Of a stretch of 36,517 nt of DNA, positions 23,901 through 34,349 are shown one piece after another (position 1 is the stretch's first letter; every line of letters starts with the position of its first letter). The stretch is from Branchiostoma floridae (Eukaryota > Chordata > Leptocardii > Amphioxiformes > Branchiostomatidae): contig NC_049980.1 in assembly GCF_000003815.2 (NCBI RefSeq), positions 15,214,491-15,251,007 on the forward strand. The letters are read 5' to 3'. The translations under genes and the position numbers were made by a program. The notes under the pieces are model-generated. The model did no database searches. It had not been told where the DNA came from and saw only the letters and a list, made by a program, of their open reading frames with translations.

Positions 23901-26900
23901 TGTCATTAATTCTTTGTCATTTATCATGTCTGAACATGTTCATTCTGAGATTGCTTTGTTTGAAAGAATGCCACCTAACCATCCTCTTCTGTACTGCAGG
24001 ATGCCCACAACTGCATTCCTGAATATGATGAGAAGACATCCCTCTTTGCTGTATATGATGGGCATGGAGGTAAGCCAAAGTGTGGCCTGTGGTCGTACAG
24101 AAACTTGTTTTTCATGCATATGTAATCATAACAGGTCATTACTAAAGTAATGTTCCATCAAATCATTGCTGAATATTGTAACTTTATGCATGGTCACACT
24201 TTGTCCAGTTCATACCAGGATTTGCAAATCAAAATTCACCCAGCACAGAATTGGAATTTGCAAATCCTGGTCTGAAGCTAGTTCTGATGGAGTTAAATTC
24301 TGATCGACCAAATTCACTTCCTACAGTGGATCTGGCGGATCCATTTGGGATCAATCATTGCTGTTCAGATAATGCATTATGTTCTATAGTAGCAGTCAAG
24401 TCTTCCAATCAATATGTTTTCCTACCATCCAGGAGCAGAGGTGGCAGAATACTGTGCAAAATACCTGCCTGAACACCTGCAGTCCATGCAGCTGTACAAG
24501 GATGGGAACCTAACAGATGCGCTGCAGGAGGGCTTCCTGTCGTTTGATGAGAAGCTGACACAGGAGGATGTGGTGAACGAGCTGAAGCAGCTAGCTGGGC
24601 TAAGTGAAGATGAACAGAATGAGCAAGGTAATAAGGCACTTTTGAAGTTTGATTTGCTCAAAAGCTTAGGGGGGTGGCTTGTTACACATCCAGTAGATTT
24701 CTAGCGAGGGTCTTTTATTTCAAGCCTTGAGAATACATTTTAATCAAGTTCATATACGTCAGACGGGTGGAATGAATTTATTTTCACTCCCAACAAGTAA
24801 TGGGTGCTGCCTGCAAGACTGTTGAAAGTATTACTGATTTTTAGGGAAGAACCCGTCTAGAAATTAATGCATCTCTAGTCTCATACTTATATTTATACCC
24901 ATTTGGTTGCTAGTAGTAGTGGTAGTCTTATAGATATAATCAGAGTCTCTTAATCGCCCCAGTTCTGATGCTGATGAACTAGGGAGCTTTCTAAGTCTCC
25001 TTAATTCTTTTTCCAAATGCAGAGATTGCTGATGACCCAGAAGACGAGGCATCACTTCTTAAACAAGAAGCTGACATGTCCATTGAGGAGATTTTGGCAA
25101 GATACGGCAAGGCACAGAACAAGGCTACAGCTGCACTGCGCAAGAAAAACAAATTCCAGTCACCAGTCGTAAAAAAAACACACTCCAGAGTAGACGGAAA
25201 CTGTACAGAGAATGGGGAAGTGGAGGGGAGTGAAGCACAGGGGAACTGCAGCAAAGTGGAGAAGTCAGCATCCAAACCAGAAGTCTCCGAAGCCAGTAGC
25301 ACAAGTTTTACGAAAGCAGAAAAGTCAGAACCAAGAGATTCAAGTGAGAATGAAGCCAAACCAAAAACAACAGCAAATGGGGAGGGGGATGGGTGTCCAT
25401 CTAGTCACACAGCTACAGCAGAAGACTCAGCAGTGGGGAGTTCATGTGCTGGCTCCTCCTCAGAGATAGGTGCTGGGGATGCAACATGTTCAAACAGTGG
25501 TCCTTGTTCATCTTCTACTGTCGCCAAGGTTCAGGGGGCATCATCAGAGGGTGAAGGGTCAGCTGCAACACCAGGTCAAGGGTCATCATCAGTGGAAGGG
25601 TCATCATCAGGTCAGGAGACAGCAGAAGACAATGGCTGCTCCTCTGTCAGCAGCAGTACTGGAGGAAAAGGGAAAGGCAAAGGTAGGACTGAAAGGACTT
25701 GTGGGCAGTGTTGGGGACAATACAAGGCCTTGTTTACGTTTACAGGAAGGCAGCTATAGTATTGTAAGTGCAGAAACTTTCGCGGTCATGGGTGGTTTAA
25801 TGTTAACTGTTTTTGAAGCAAAAGATTTTGAAGTGAACGATTTAGATTAGGGGTGAGTGCTGTTCTATACAGAGGAATTTTTTTTTGCTAGACCAGTCAT
25901 ATTAAGCCCTACAAAAAACATTTGGTAGAACAGTTTTTGGACCAGAAAATTAACAATACAAGTCCTGTGACATGTCTATGGAGCTTTCTGTTCCAAGAAA
26001 ATAACAATGTAGACCTGGACCAGACTTTGACCTGACTGTTTAGTACTGGTGCTGATCCCTAGTTGGGATTGTTGCAATGTGTCAATACTTAGGTTGTTGT
26101 GACATGTTTGTTCCTCCTATATTACAGGTAAGAAGTCCACCCCAGCAGGTGAAGCAGGGGGTAGTGGGTCTGACTCCACCCCCAGGGGCAGCCGTGCGCC
26201 TCCTGACAGTAGTGAGGAGGAGGAGGAGGAGGAATCAGAGGAGGACAGTGATGGTAGGTGGAACCCAGCTGCCAGGTTAATCAAAGTTGCAATGTATCAT
26301 CTAGTCTCTTTTACCTTCTATGATACAGTTGCTGACACTCCTGTCATTATAATCTGGACAAGCAACATTGTAGGAGGCAGAAGCTTCAAATTCTACAGAA
26401 TCTGAAAGTGCCTAGTAGGACAGCAACAGTATATTTTACTGGGAGGGGTTGCTAGCCCTTCTAGTTTAAAATGCTTGAAGTTGAGGCAACTCCTTGAACA
26501 TGGGTCTCCGTCAATGTCCTTTTTGAAAGATGGGTGCAGCCCTTCTCGGGTTTGAACTGGGGTCTCCCAATTGGTTACTATTGAGGCTGGTACCAGTTGT
26601 GCTACAGAAACATTGTCCAGAGCTTGATGGGGCTGTAAGATGTTCAATGTGTTTTTCAGAAGATATGTTTGATGAAGATGATTCTGAGGAAGATTCTGAT
26701 GATCTTGATGATGACGAGGATGAAGATGGGGAGGAGGAGGAAGAGGATGATGCAGATGAAGGACCAATCATTTTCTCTGACAAAGAACAGGTGAACGAAG
26801 AAAAACATACTTTTCTCAGATCAAAAAAATTGCTGGTGCAGACATGATTTTTTTGACCAGGAATCCTTAGTTTTTCCCAAGTACATCTCTTGGTTGTGAG

Positions 26901-29900
26901 AGTGCATGGTATGGAGAGTTCTGATGCTTGCAAACAATCTGCAGATTCATCAATGAAGATTTCATTAATCATTTTGCACAGAAGAGAATACTATAAACAA
27001 CCATCCTCTTGTATGTTTTCCTCCTGACAGGTTTCTTTTCTGAGATAAAGCAATTGATGCAACAACATAAGTAAATGTTGAATATCTTGTTACAATTTGA
27101 GCTTTGTGTCTTTTCAAATAACAAAGCAATCTTTTATGTGTCTTTTCAAATAAAAAAGCAATCTCTTATGTATTTGTGACTTACTTGCCTATTTTTGCAT
27201 TGTAAAATTTGCCAGATCTAAGAATGTTGTTTCTGTTCAGATATCAAGTTAGTGATATCTTTTAAGTAGTTTCTTGTTCTCATCTATGTCTTGTCTCCTG
27301 CAGCCTGGTTCAGACAGTGGAACCACAGCAGTGGTGGCTCTGCTGAGTCAGGAGAAGCTGTATGTGGGGAATGCTGGGGATTCCCGCTGCGTGCTGTGTC
27401 GAGCGGGCCGTGCCATCGACATGTCTATAGACCACAAGCCTGAAGATGAGGAGGAGCGGGACAGGATACTGAAGGCTGGGGGCAAGGTCACTCAAGATGG
27501 CAGAGTCAACGGAGGACTAAACTTGTCCAGAGCAATTGGTATGTGTAAAGCTTGAAATACTGGGTACATGTGCACTTCTGTGCACCTAATTTTTGACTGT
27601 TGGAACACTTAGATACTAGTGTATGGTTACGTACATAGGTAAATGTACACTAGAATACAGCATGATATTGAAAAATAATAAAACCTCTGTTGTTTTTCAT
27701 GCATAACATGTTTAAGCTAGCTTAAGAATTCAGGTTTATAGCAATTTTCTAAACCTGGAAGCTGTTTTGAGATTCTACTTTGTTTAATATACCCAAAACA
27801 TTTTCAGGTCACCTTAATACTTTCATTTAGGCCCCTTTCCACGAGACAGCAAAGGTAAAAGTACCAAAACTCATCCATGGTGGAAATTGTAATGTGTGTA
27901 TTTTATGTTCCAACCCACAGGAGACCACTGTTACAAGAGGAATGAAGACCTTCCGCTGAAAGACCAGATGATCACCTCCCTGCCTGATGTCCGTTCTATA
28001 GACATGCAGCCTGATGATGAGTTCATGGTGCTGGCATGTGACGGCATCTGGTAAGTGTTGGAGGGCCAGAAGGGGCTAAATCAAATCTAGGAAAGCTCAA
28101 TATAGGCCAGACAACCAGATGGGCAATATAACTAGCAAATCTAGGAAAGTTAAACTATCTATATAATGCGTGAAAGTTCAGCTCTTTTGGTAAAAATCCT
28201 TCTGAAGCTAAGTTAAACTGTAATTTACTACTAAAGAATTTTGTGTTATGAGTTACAGTTCAACTTGAATTTGCTTCAGAATCTATACATATATAAACAT
28301 TTTATGGATTTGCAGTATATTTTACATCTTTTCAACCTTTCCTCTGTGTATTTGTCAGTTTCCCACTTGCATAGTGGATACACTGGTTATTGATAAAAGC
28401 TAGTGCAGAGAACTCAACAAGTTTGCTGCCAGAAGATTAGACTGTTTAAAGATTAGACTATGAATACATGACATGGTCCTCAAGGTTTTTTACCAGCTTG
28501 ACTATCTTCTCTGCCCCCTCCCCCTGTAGGAATGTCCTAACCAGCCAGCAGGTGGTGGACTTTGTGAGGAATAGATTAGCAGAGGAGACACCTGATGGAG
28601 GCAAGAGGACATTGTCTTCAATCTGTGAAGAGGTGGGTCTCTAATCTTCCAAAACACTTGGGTGTCATGCAAAGTTCAACCTAGATATGCCTTGCTGTAT
28701 GTGATAAATTGGCTGTTTATGTTGTGCAGTGAGTGCTGGGAGAAAGGTTCACTTTTGTCTTGTGAACACTTTTTTTTTTCAATTTGGGGCATCTTTTTTC
28801 TTTAAGAACCTTGTATGAACCACCAAAGTATAACATTTTCTGAGTACATTCCACAGCTTTGATAATATAGGGTTAATAACCCGCCCCGAGGTGTATACGG
28901 TGACATAATTCATGGCCTGTTCCTATAACCACCAAATAAAGCGGCCGAGTCCGTGTAGCAGACAAGGTCGTTTATGAGGCAGCTTAAGAAATGAATTATT
29001 TTGAAAAGCCATTAAAGGAAATTGCATAATATCTTGTAAGTACAGGGAATCACAATGACTAAGTGTTGATTGCTTCTCAAAAGTATATTTTTGCAAACTG
29101 CAATGCTAGTTTCCAAACTGGTTGCTATGTTTACTGTGACATCACCCAAGTCATAATTGGACTACATTGTGACAAAAACCTTGAGACTGAAGAATAATCN
29201 NNNNNNNNNNNNNNNNNNNNNNNNNNNNNNNNNNNNNNNNNNNNNNNNNNNNNNNNNNNNNNNNNNNNNNNNNNNNNNNNNNNNNNNNNNNNNNNNNNNN
29301 NNNNNNNNNNNNNNNNNNNNNNNNNNNNNNNNNNNNNNNNNNNNNNNNNNNNNNNNNNNNNNNNNNNNNNNNNNNNNNNNNNNNNNNNNNNNNNNNNNNN
29401 NNNNNNNNNNNNNNNNNNNNNNNNNNNNNNNNNNNNNNNNNNNNNNGATTTGTTATGAAAATGTAAAAAAAATTACTTTGATGGTATGTAGTATAGGTAC
29501 AAGATGAGATGAGAGATTACTTCGAATCAAGGCCAAAATGTTAAACTTGATTGACTAAACAAAATTGACAAAAACTATAGAGACCAGGTTGAAATTGGGG
29601 AATGTAATCAGTAATTCTTCATGTTCAATCAACCATTTTTCAAGTTAATTTCTCACCCTGTTTCTAGTTGCTGTTCGCATGATGTGATACATTGTGCATG
29701 TCACTGTGAGTCCTACCCTGCTCATTGGTTGTGTGTTTGTAACACGTGTTCCTTCTTTCAGGGTGCAGCGGTCACAAAGTTAACACGCTTCTCTACATTT
29801 TCTTTCCTTTAAGACTGACTGCTTGCTGCTCTCTTATGCTTCCATAGCTTTGGCTTGAATTTATATGATTATGAATTGTTCTCTACCTTTGGAAGGGTGA

Positions 29901-30396
29901 CTGAGATTTCCTGCCTGTCCCTGTGTGCTCTGTGCTAGCAATTTTACACCTTCTTGCATTCTCTGCACATGGCTTCTGTTTATATCCTAGCACAGTAGTC
30001 TATGTAGCTTACTGATTGAACAAAGTGTCACCAAGTCAACACACAGATGATATACTTGTAAACTTGTGAGAGAAAATTTGTCCTGGAAACAAAAATCTGT
30101 GTAAGCTCTGGTGTATAGATATGTACAGTGTTGTTGTAATGACATTTATATTGCTTTCTTCTACTGGTATAATATATTACCTTGTTGATGTGACTGTTGT
30201 TGTTTTGCAGCTGTTTGACTTGTGTTTAGCACCAGACACCACGGGTGACGGTACAGGGTGTGACAATATGACCTGCATCATTGTCAAGCTTCACAGCAGC
30301 CAATCGGGAGCCAAGCGGCCGTTGGAAAGCGGACAGAATGAAGCAAGTCAAGCCAAGAAGCCACGACCAGATGAGCCAGACACATCAAGTGGCTAG
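20931..30396 (+). CDS. PPM1G: Protein phosphatase 1G, PP2C-type nuclear Ser/Thr phosphatase
   Basis: PPM1G (PP2C-gamma) is a Mn/Mg-dependent nuclear phosphatase acting on splicing factors and chromatin proteins. Exons: 20931-21041, 24000-24069, 24433-24627, 25023-25682, 26128-26253, 26660-26790, 27304-27538, 27921-28050, 28530-28632, 30211-30396 (TAG). All are GT-AG and in phase: 648 codons against about 546 in human. The start context ACAAAATGG gives MGAYLSEP, with a myristoylation-type Gly2. PP2C motifs: SMEDAHN (36-41), VYDGHGG (metal Asp57), [12 protein letters not shown] (433-444), GNAGDSR (Asp457), DHKPED (474-479), NLSRAIGDH, ACDGIW (metal Asp550), GTGCDN (Asp605). Between the catalytic halves lies a long linker: a Ser/Gly/Glu-rich stretch in exon 4 (about 160-345) and acidic tracts in exons 5-6 (about 375-421), the feature that defines PPM1G among PP2Cs. 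The tail AKRP...AKKPRP (621-640) is a likely nuclear signal. Confidence 0.96.
21042..23999 (+). other. PPM1G intron 1
   Basis: 3.0-kb first intron. It contains a TIR element at 23198-23675 and otherwise no protein-like ORF or RNA gene that I recognise. Confidence 0.65.
23198..23675. mobile_element. Non-autonomous DNA transposon candidate with AGGTCTCA TIRs
   Basis: The left end AGGTCTCAGAACACAGT (23198-23214) matches, with one mismatch, the inverse of the right end ACTGTGTTATGAGACCT (23659-23675). The interior is distinctly more GC-rich than the surrounding intron in 23400-23650. No transposase and no sure target duplication (flanks share only TG/TTG-like bases), so the superfamily is open. 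Confidence 0.6.
24070..24432 (+). other. PPM1G intron 2
   Basis: No feature seen. Introns 24628-25022, 27539-27920 and 28051-28529 are similarly plain; the last has a near repeat of CAAATCTAGGAAAG at about 28083 and 28136. Confidence 0.6.
25683..26127 (+). other. PPM1G intron 4
   Basis: Contains at about 25761-25815 a diverged piece (GTGCAGAAACTTTCGCGG, then GGTGGTTTAATGTT) recalling the TTCGCGG repeat seen at 18690-18895. No other feature. Confidence 0.4.
26395..26609 (-). repeat. Degenerate tRNA-derived SINE
   Basis: On the minus strand, an A-box-like TAGCACAACTGGTAC (26604-26590) is followed about 30 bases later by a B-box-like AGTTCAAACCC (26558-26548), the internal pol III promoter spacing of a tRNA. 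The tRNA-unrelated body follows, with CACCCATCTTT and AACCCCTCCCAGTAAAAT. It lies in PPM1G intron 5, antisense to the gene. The sequence cannot fold as a good tRNA, so it is a SINE remnant rather than a tRNA gene. The downstream end is approximate. Confidence 0.6.
26791..27303 (+). other. PPM1G intron 6
   Basis: AT-rich; contains the 32-bp tandem duplication at 27105-27168. Nothing else recognised. Confidence 0.6.
27105..27168 (+). repeat. Two tandem copies of a 32-bp unit
   Basis: Units at 27105-27136 and 27137-27168 both begin TGTGTCTTTTCAAATA and differ at only two positions. A recent local duplication in an intron. Confidence 0.8.
28890..28940 (+). repeat. Dispersed repeat, copy 2
   Basis: Shares GGTGTATAC, CATGGCC, GTTCCTATAAC and an AATAAA end with 17650-17701. 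The block may continue to about 28980. A small palindrome (GGGTTAATAACCC, 28870-28882) sits just upstream. Confidence 0.6.
29200..29446. other. Assembly gap (247 N)
   Basis: Run of N inside PPM1G intron 9. Confidence 0.95.
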
Positions 30397-30667
30397 AAAT
30401 TCTTCCCTTCTTTTTTAAGAAAAAACTTATATTCAGCAATGTTGTACTTTGTGCTCAGTGGCTGCAAATGGAATCAGGTTGATGTACTGAGTAGTGGACA
30501 TCATGGGTCCCTCAATAGGAGGCAGTTTAGATTTTGTAAATCCACCTGATCCGAATGTTCTTAATCCTCATCATCCTCCATAGTCCCCGGGCAGTAATCA
30601 AGGATGTAGTTGATGCGGTTTTTCTGGTGTTATTCGTACTGTTGCTTCCAGCACACAGAAGGTGAAG

Positions 30668-31925
30668 GGAATGCTTGGCTGTATAATGTAAATACATGAC
30701 CAGAGTCAATATGAACCCTCTGTTGTGAATATGTACACACCATTATACCTCACCACAGGAATAAGGAACCATAAACCATTGTACATTGACATTGGTGGTT
30801 ATATACAATTAGTCTGTAATGACAAAAGGGCAAACATTTTAACGTGAGCCATGATATCCACTTCATTTTCCTTTTGCTGGTGTGTCTACACATGGATGGC
30901 AGTGTCCCTCAACCCTGTGTGAGTGATAGAGGCACAAACATTGAATACTTTATTTCACAGATTTGCAGCCACTCTCTCATTTGTCAAACTGCTAATTGCT
31001 ATCATATCATTGGTCACATTGATGGGCATTGTCATGCACGCCCCCTGTACCTTTGCTGTCAAACTCCATGAAGAGAGATTCCTGGCTATGACATGTGTCC
31101 AAACAGCAGCAAAAGTCCTGGGTCAGTGCTCTGGTCATCATGTATGTATTTGTGTTGCTGTCCAACATCTGAACTGTTGGTATAGTCAACACAGTCTATA
31201 GAAGCATTTCTGTCCATGTGGAATGTGAACCAGATGTATTCAAAGGGCTTTATTAACCAGCTGCACCAAAATTGCAAATATTCTCAGTTTTAAAATCGCT
31301 TGTCAGATTGACATTTGTCTTAACGCAAGCTGCGAGAAGTCACATAGTTTGGAATAGCCTACTGAAAACAGCTGGTGATGGGAAGTGCACATATTTCAAG
31401 ACATTATCGCAACACTAGAAAGTCTCATTTATACACTGAATATTGCTACCTGTGCAGTGTGATATATTGGAATCAGCTTTCAAAAATGACCATGACTTTG
31501 CTGTAATGGCTGTTTTTGATCAGTCAGATTGTTCAATTTGCTCCTATAAAGCCCAGTCTTGTTCAGGTTGAGCCATTCCAAAAGAACAACTGTAATGTGG
31601 GTCAGCTTGAAGGTCCAATTCTTTCATCAACATACTCATTCCTTGCTTGATATGTCCCAAAAATTCGACTTCCTGCTAAAGGAAGCATCATGTTATATTG
31701 TAGGTAACTCACGTGTATAACGCACAACAACTGATTGCCATATGAAAGGAATGGACCGGGATTTTGAAAGTGACCCACACATAGATGACTTGATTTTCAG
31801 CACAGCCCCTTGTGAAGGCTACATCAGAATACCAATTTGATGTTATTTGCTGCCAGATGTGTATAGTATGTCTGATGAGCACAGTTGTACATATTCACAC
31901 ACCTTCAATGTAAAGTAGATGCTTG
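30668..31925 (+). repeat. Duplicated 1.3-kb block, copy A
   Basis: Starts GGAATGCTTGGCTGTATAAT and ends GTAGATGCTTG exactly at a gap. It corresponds almost base for base to 32026-33391. It lies downstream of the PPM1G stop and may be 3' UTR or flank. Copy A lacks a 64-bp segment present in copy B near 32372-32435, and differs around 31226-31275. Probably an allele rather than a true duplication. Confidence 0.9.
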
Positions 31926-32025
31926 NNNNNNNNNNNNNNNNNNNNNNNNNNNNNNNNNNNNNNNNNNNNNNNNNNNNNNNNNNNNNNNNNNNNNNNNNNN
32001 NNNNNNNNNNNNNNNNNNNNNNNNN
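31926..32025. other. Assembly gap (100 N)
   Basis: Exactly 100 N, a common placeholder for a gap of unknown size, placed between the two copies of the duplicated block. Confidence 0.95.
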
Positions 32026-33391
32026 GGAATGCTTGGCTGTATAATGTAAATACATGACCAGAGTGAATATGAACCCTCTGTTGTGAATATGTACACACCA
32101 TTATACCTCACCACAGGAATAAGGAACCATAAACCGTTGTACATTGACATTGGTGGTTATATACAATTAGTCTGTAATGACAAAAGGGCAAACATTTTAA
32201 CGTGAGCCATGATATCCACTTCATTTTCCTTTTGCTGGTGTGTCTACACATGGATGGCAGTGTCCCTCAACCCTGTGTCAGTGATAGAGGCACAAACATG
32301 GAATACTATATTTCACAGATTTGCAGCCACTCTCTCATTTGTCAAACTGCTAATTGCTATCATATCATTGGTTGACCATCGATGGACAGTTACGTTTGGT
32401 CAATTTTCTAGTGTCTCAAATTACAAGAAAAGTCGTCACATTGATGGGCATTGTCATGCACGTCCCCTGTACCTATGCTGTCAAACTCCATGAAGAGAGA
32501 TTCCTGGCTATGACATGTGTCCAAACAGCAGCAAGTCCTGTGTCAGTGCTCTGGTCATCATGTATGTATTTGTGTTGCTGTCCAACATCTGAACTGTTGG
32601 TATAGTCAACACAGTCTATAGAGGCATTTCTGTCCATGTGGAATGTAAACCAGATAAAAGCAAATTATGTGTTCAAAGGGCTTTATTAACCAGCTGCTGT
32701 GTCCATCTTAAATGTGTGTATGTATGCACCAAGACTGCAAATATTCTCAGTTTTAAAATCGCTTGTCAGATTGACATTTGTCTTCACGAAAGCTGCGAGA
32801 AGTCACATAGTTTGGGATAGTCTACTGAAAACCCCTTGTGATGGGAAGTGCACATATTTCAAGACATTATCGCAACACTAGAAAGTCGCATTTATACACT
32901 GAATATTGCTACCTGTGCAGTGTGATATATTGGAATCGGCTTTCAAAAATGACCATAACTTTGCTGTAATGGCTGTTTTTGATCAGTCAGATTGTTCAAT
33001 TCGCTCCTTTAAAGCCCAGTCTTGTTCAGGTTGAGCCATTCCAAAAGAACAACTGTAATGTGGGTCAGCTTGAAGAAGGTCCAATTCTTTCATCAACATA
33101 CTCATTCCTTGCTTGATATGTCCCAAAAATTTGACTTCCAGCTAAAGGAAGCATCATGTTATATTGTAGGTAACTCATGTGTATAACGCACAACAACTGA
33201 TTGCCATATGAAAGGAATGGACCGGGATTTTGAAAGTGACCCACACATAGATGACTTGATTTTCAGCACAGCCCCTTGTGAAGGCTATATCAGAATACCA
33301 ATTTGATGTTATTTGCTGCCAGATGTGTATAGTATGTCTGATGAGCACAGTTGTACATATTCACACACCTTCAATGTAAAGTAGATGCTTG
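32026..33391 (+). repeat. Duplicated 1.3-kb block, copy B
   Basis: Begins at the first base after the gap with the same bases that open copy A, and runs to the same GTAGATGCTTG, after which unique sequence follows. Scattered substitutions and a few indels (net 108 bp longer) separate it from copy A. No coding potential in either copy. Confidence 0.9.
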
Positions 33392-33562
33392 GCGCAGAGT
33401 AAGTACTGTAGAGTGCAATGTTGCAGTCTGCTGTAGCTGTACATGTTGAGATGTCTTTGTTACAGTTCTTGTTGCCTTGCAGTACCAGCTAAGCTCAATA
33501 GGGGGCATTGGATGTATTGCTGCAAAAATATAGTGAACAAGAACTGCAATGATCATGTATGT

Positions 33563-34349
33563 NNNNNNNNNNNNNNNNNNNNNNNNNNNNNNNNNNNNNN
33601 NNNNNNNNNNNNNNNNNNNNNNNNNNNNNNNNNNNNNNNNNNNNNNNNNNNNNNNNNNNNNNNNNNNNNNNNNNNNNNNNNNNNNNNNNNNNNNNNNNNN
33701 NNNNNNNNNNNNNNNNNNNNNNNNNNNNNNNNNNNNNNNNNNNNNNNNNNNNNNNNNNNNNNNNNNNNNNNNNNNNNNNNNNNNNNNNNNNNNNNNNNNN
33801 NNNNNNNNNNNNNNNNNNNNNNNNNNNNNNNNNNNNNNNNNNNNNNNNNNNNNNNNNNNNNNNNNNNNNNNNNNNNNNNNNNNNNNNNNNNNNNNNNNNN
33901 NNNNNNNNNNNNNNNNNNNNNNNNNNNNNNNNNNNNNNNNNNNNNNNNNNNNNNNNNNNNNNNNNNNNNNNNNNNNNNNNNNNNNNNNNNNNNNNNNNNN
34001 NNNNNNNNNNNNNNNNNNNNNNNNNNNNNNNNNNNNNNNNNNNNNNNNNNNNNNNNNNNNNNNNNNNNNNNNNNNNNNNNNNNNNNNNNNNNNNNNNNNN
34101 NNNNNNNNNNNNNNNNNNNNNNNNNNNNNNNNNNNNNNNNNNNNNNNNNNNNNNNNNNNNNNNNNNNNNNNNNNNNNNNNNNNNNNNNNNNNNNNNNNNN
34201 NNNNNNNNNNNNNNNNNNNNNNNNNNNNNNNNNNNNNNNNNNNNNNNNNNNNNNNNNNNNNNNNNNNNNNNNNNNNNNNNNNNNNNNNNNNNNNNNNNNN
34301 NNNNNNNNNNNNNNNNNNNNNNNNNNNNNNNNNNNNNNNNNNNNNNNNN
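33563..34349. other. Assembly gap (787 N)
   Basis: Run of N. Long frames spanning it are artefacts of the N run. Confidence 0.95.

Larger units (their letters stand above)
28633..30210 (+). other. PPM1G intron 9, with assembly gap
   Basis: 1.6-kb last intron, including repeat copy 2 (28890-28940) and the N gap 29200-29446. Phase agrees across it (exon 9 ends phase 0, exon 10 starts phase 0), and the protein joins as [12 protein letters not shown] as in the family, so no exon is needed in the gap. Confidence 0.65.

Noticed and set aside
25212-25850. Alternative plus-strand frames over PPM1G exon 4
   Set aside because: Shadow frames in low-complexity sequence; the spliced frame with PP2C continuity explains the region.
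26520-26610. Functional tRNA gene
   Set aside because: A- and B-box-like elements exist, but the arms do not pair well and a SINE body continues past the tRNA-like part.
26393-26972. Minus-strand open frames rich in Ser, His and Pro
   Set aside because: They are the antisense of the PPM1G acidic GAG/GAT codon tract plus a SINE, with no motif of their own.
30668-33391. Genuine recent tandem duplication
   Set aside because: Both copies stop or start exactly at a 100-N placeholder gap, which points to unmerged haplotypes; kept only as a finding.
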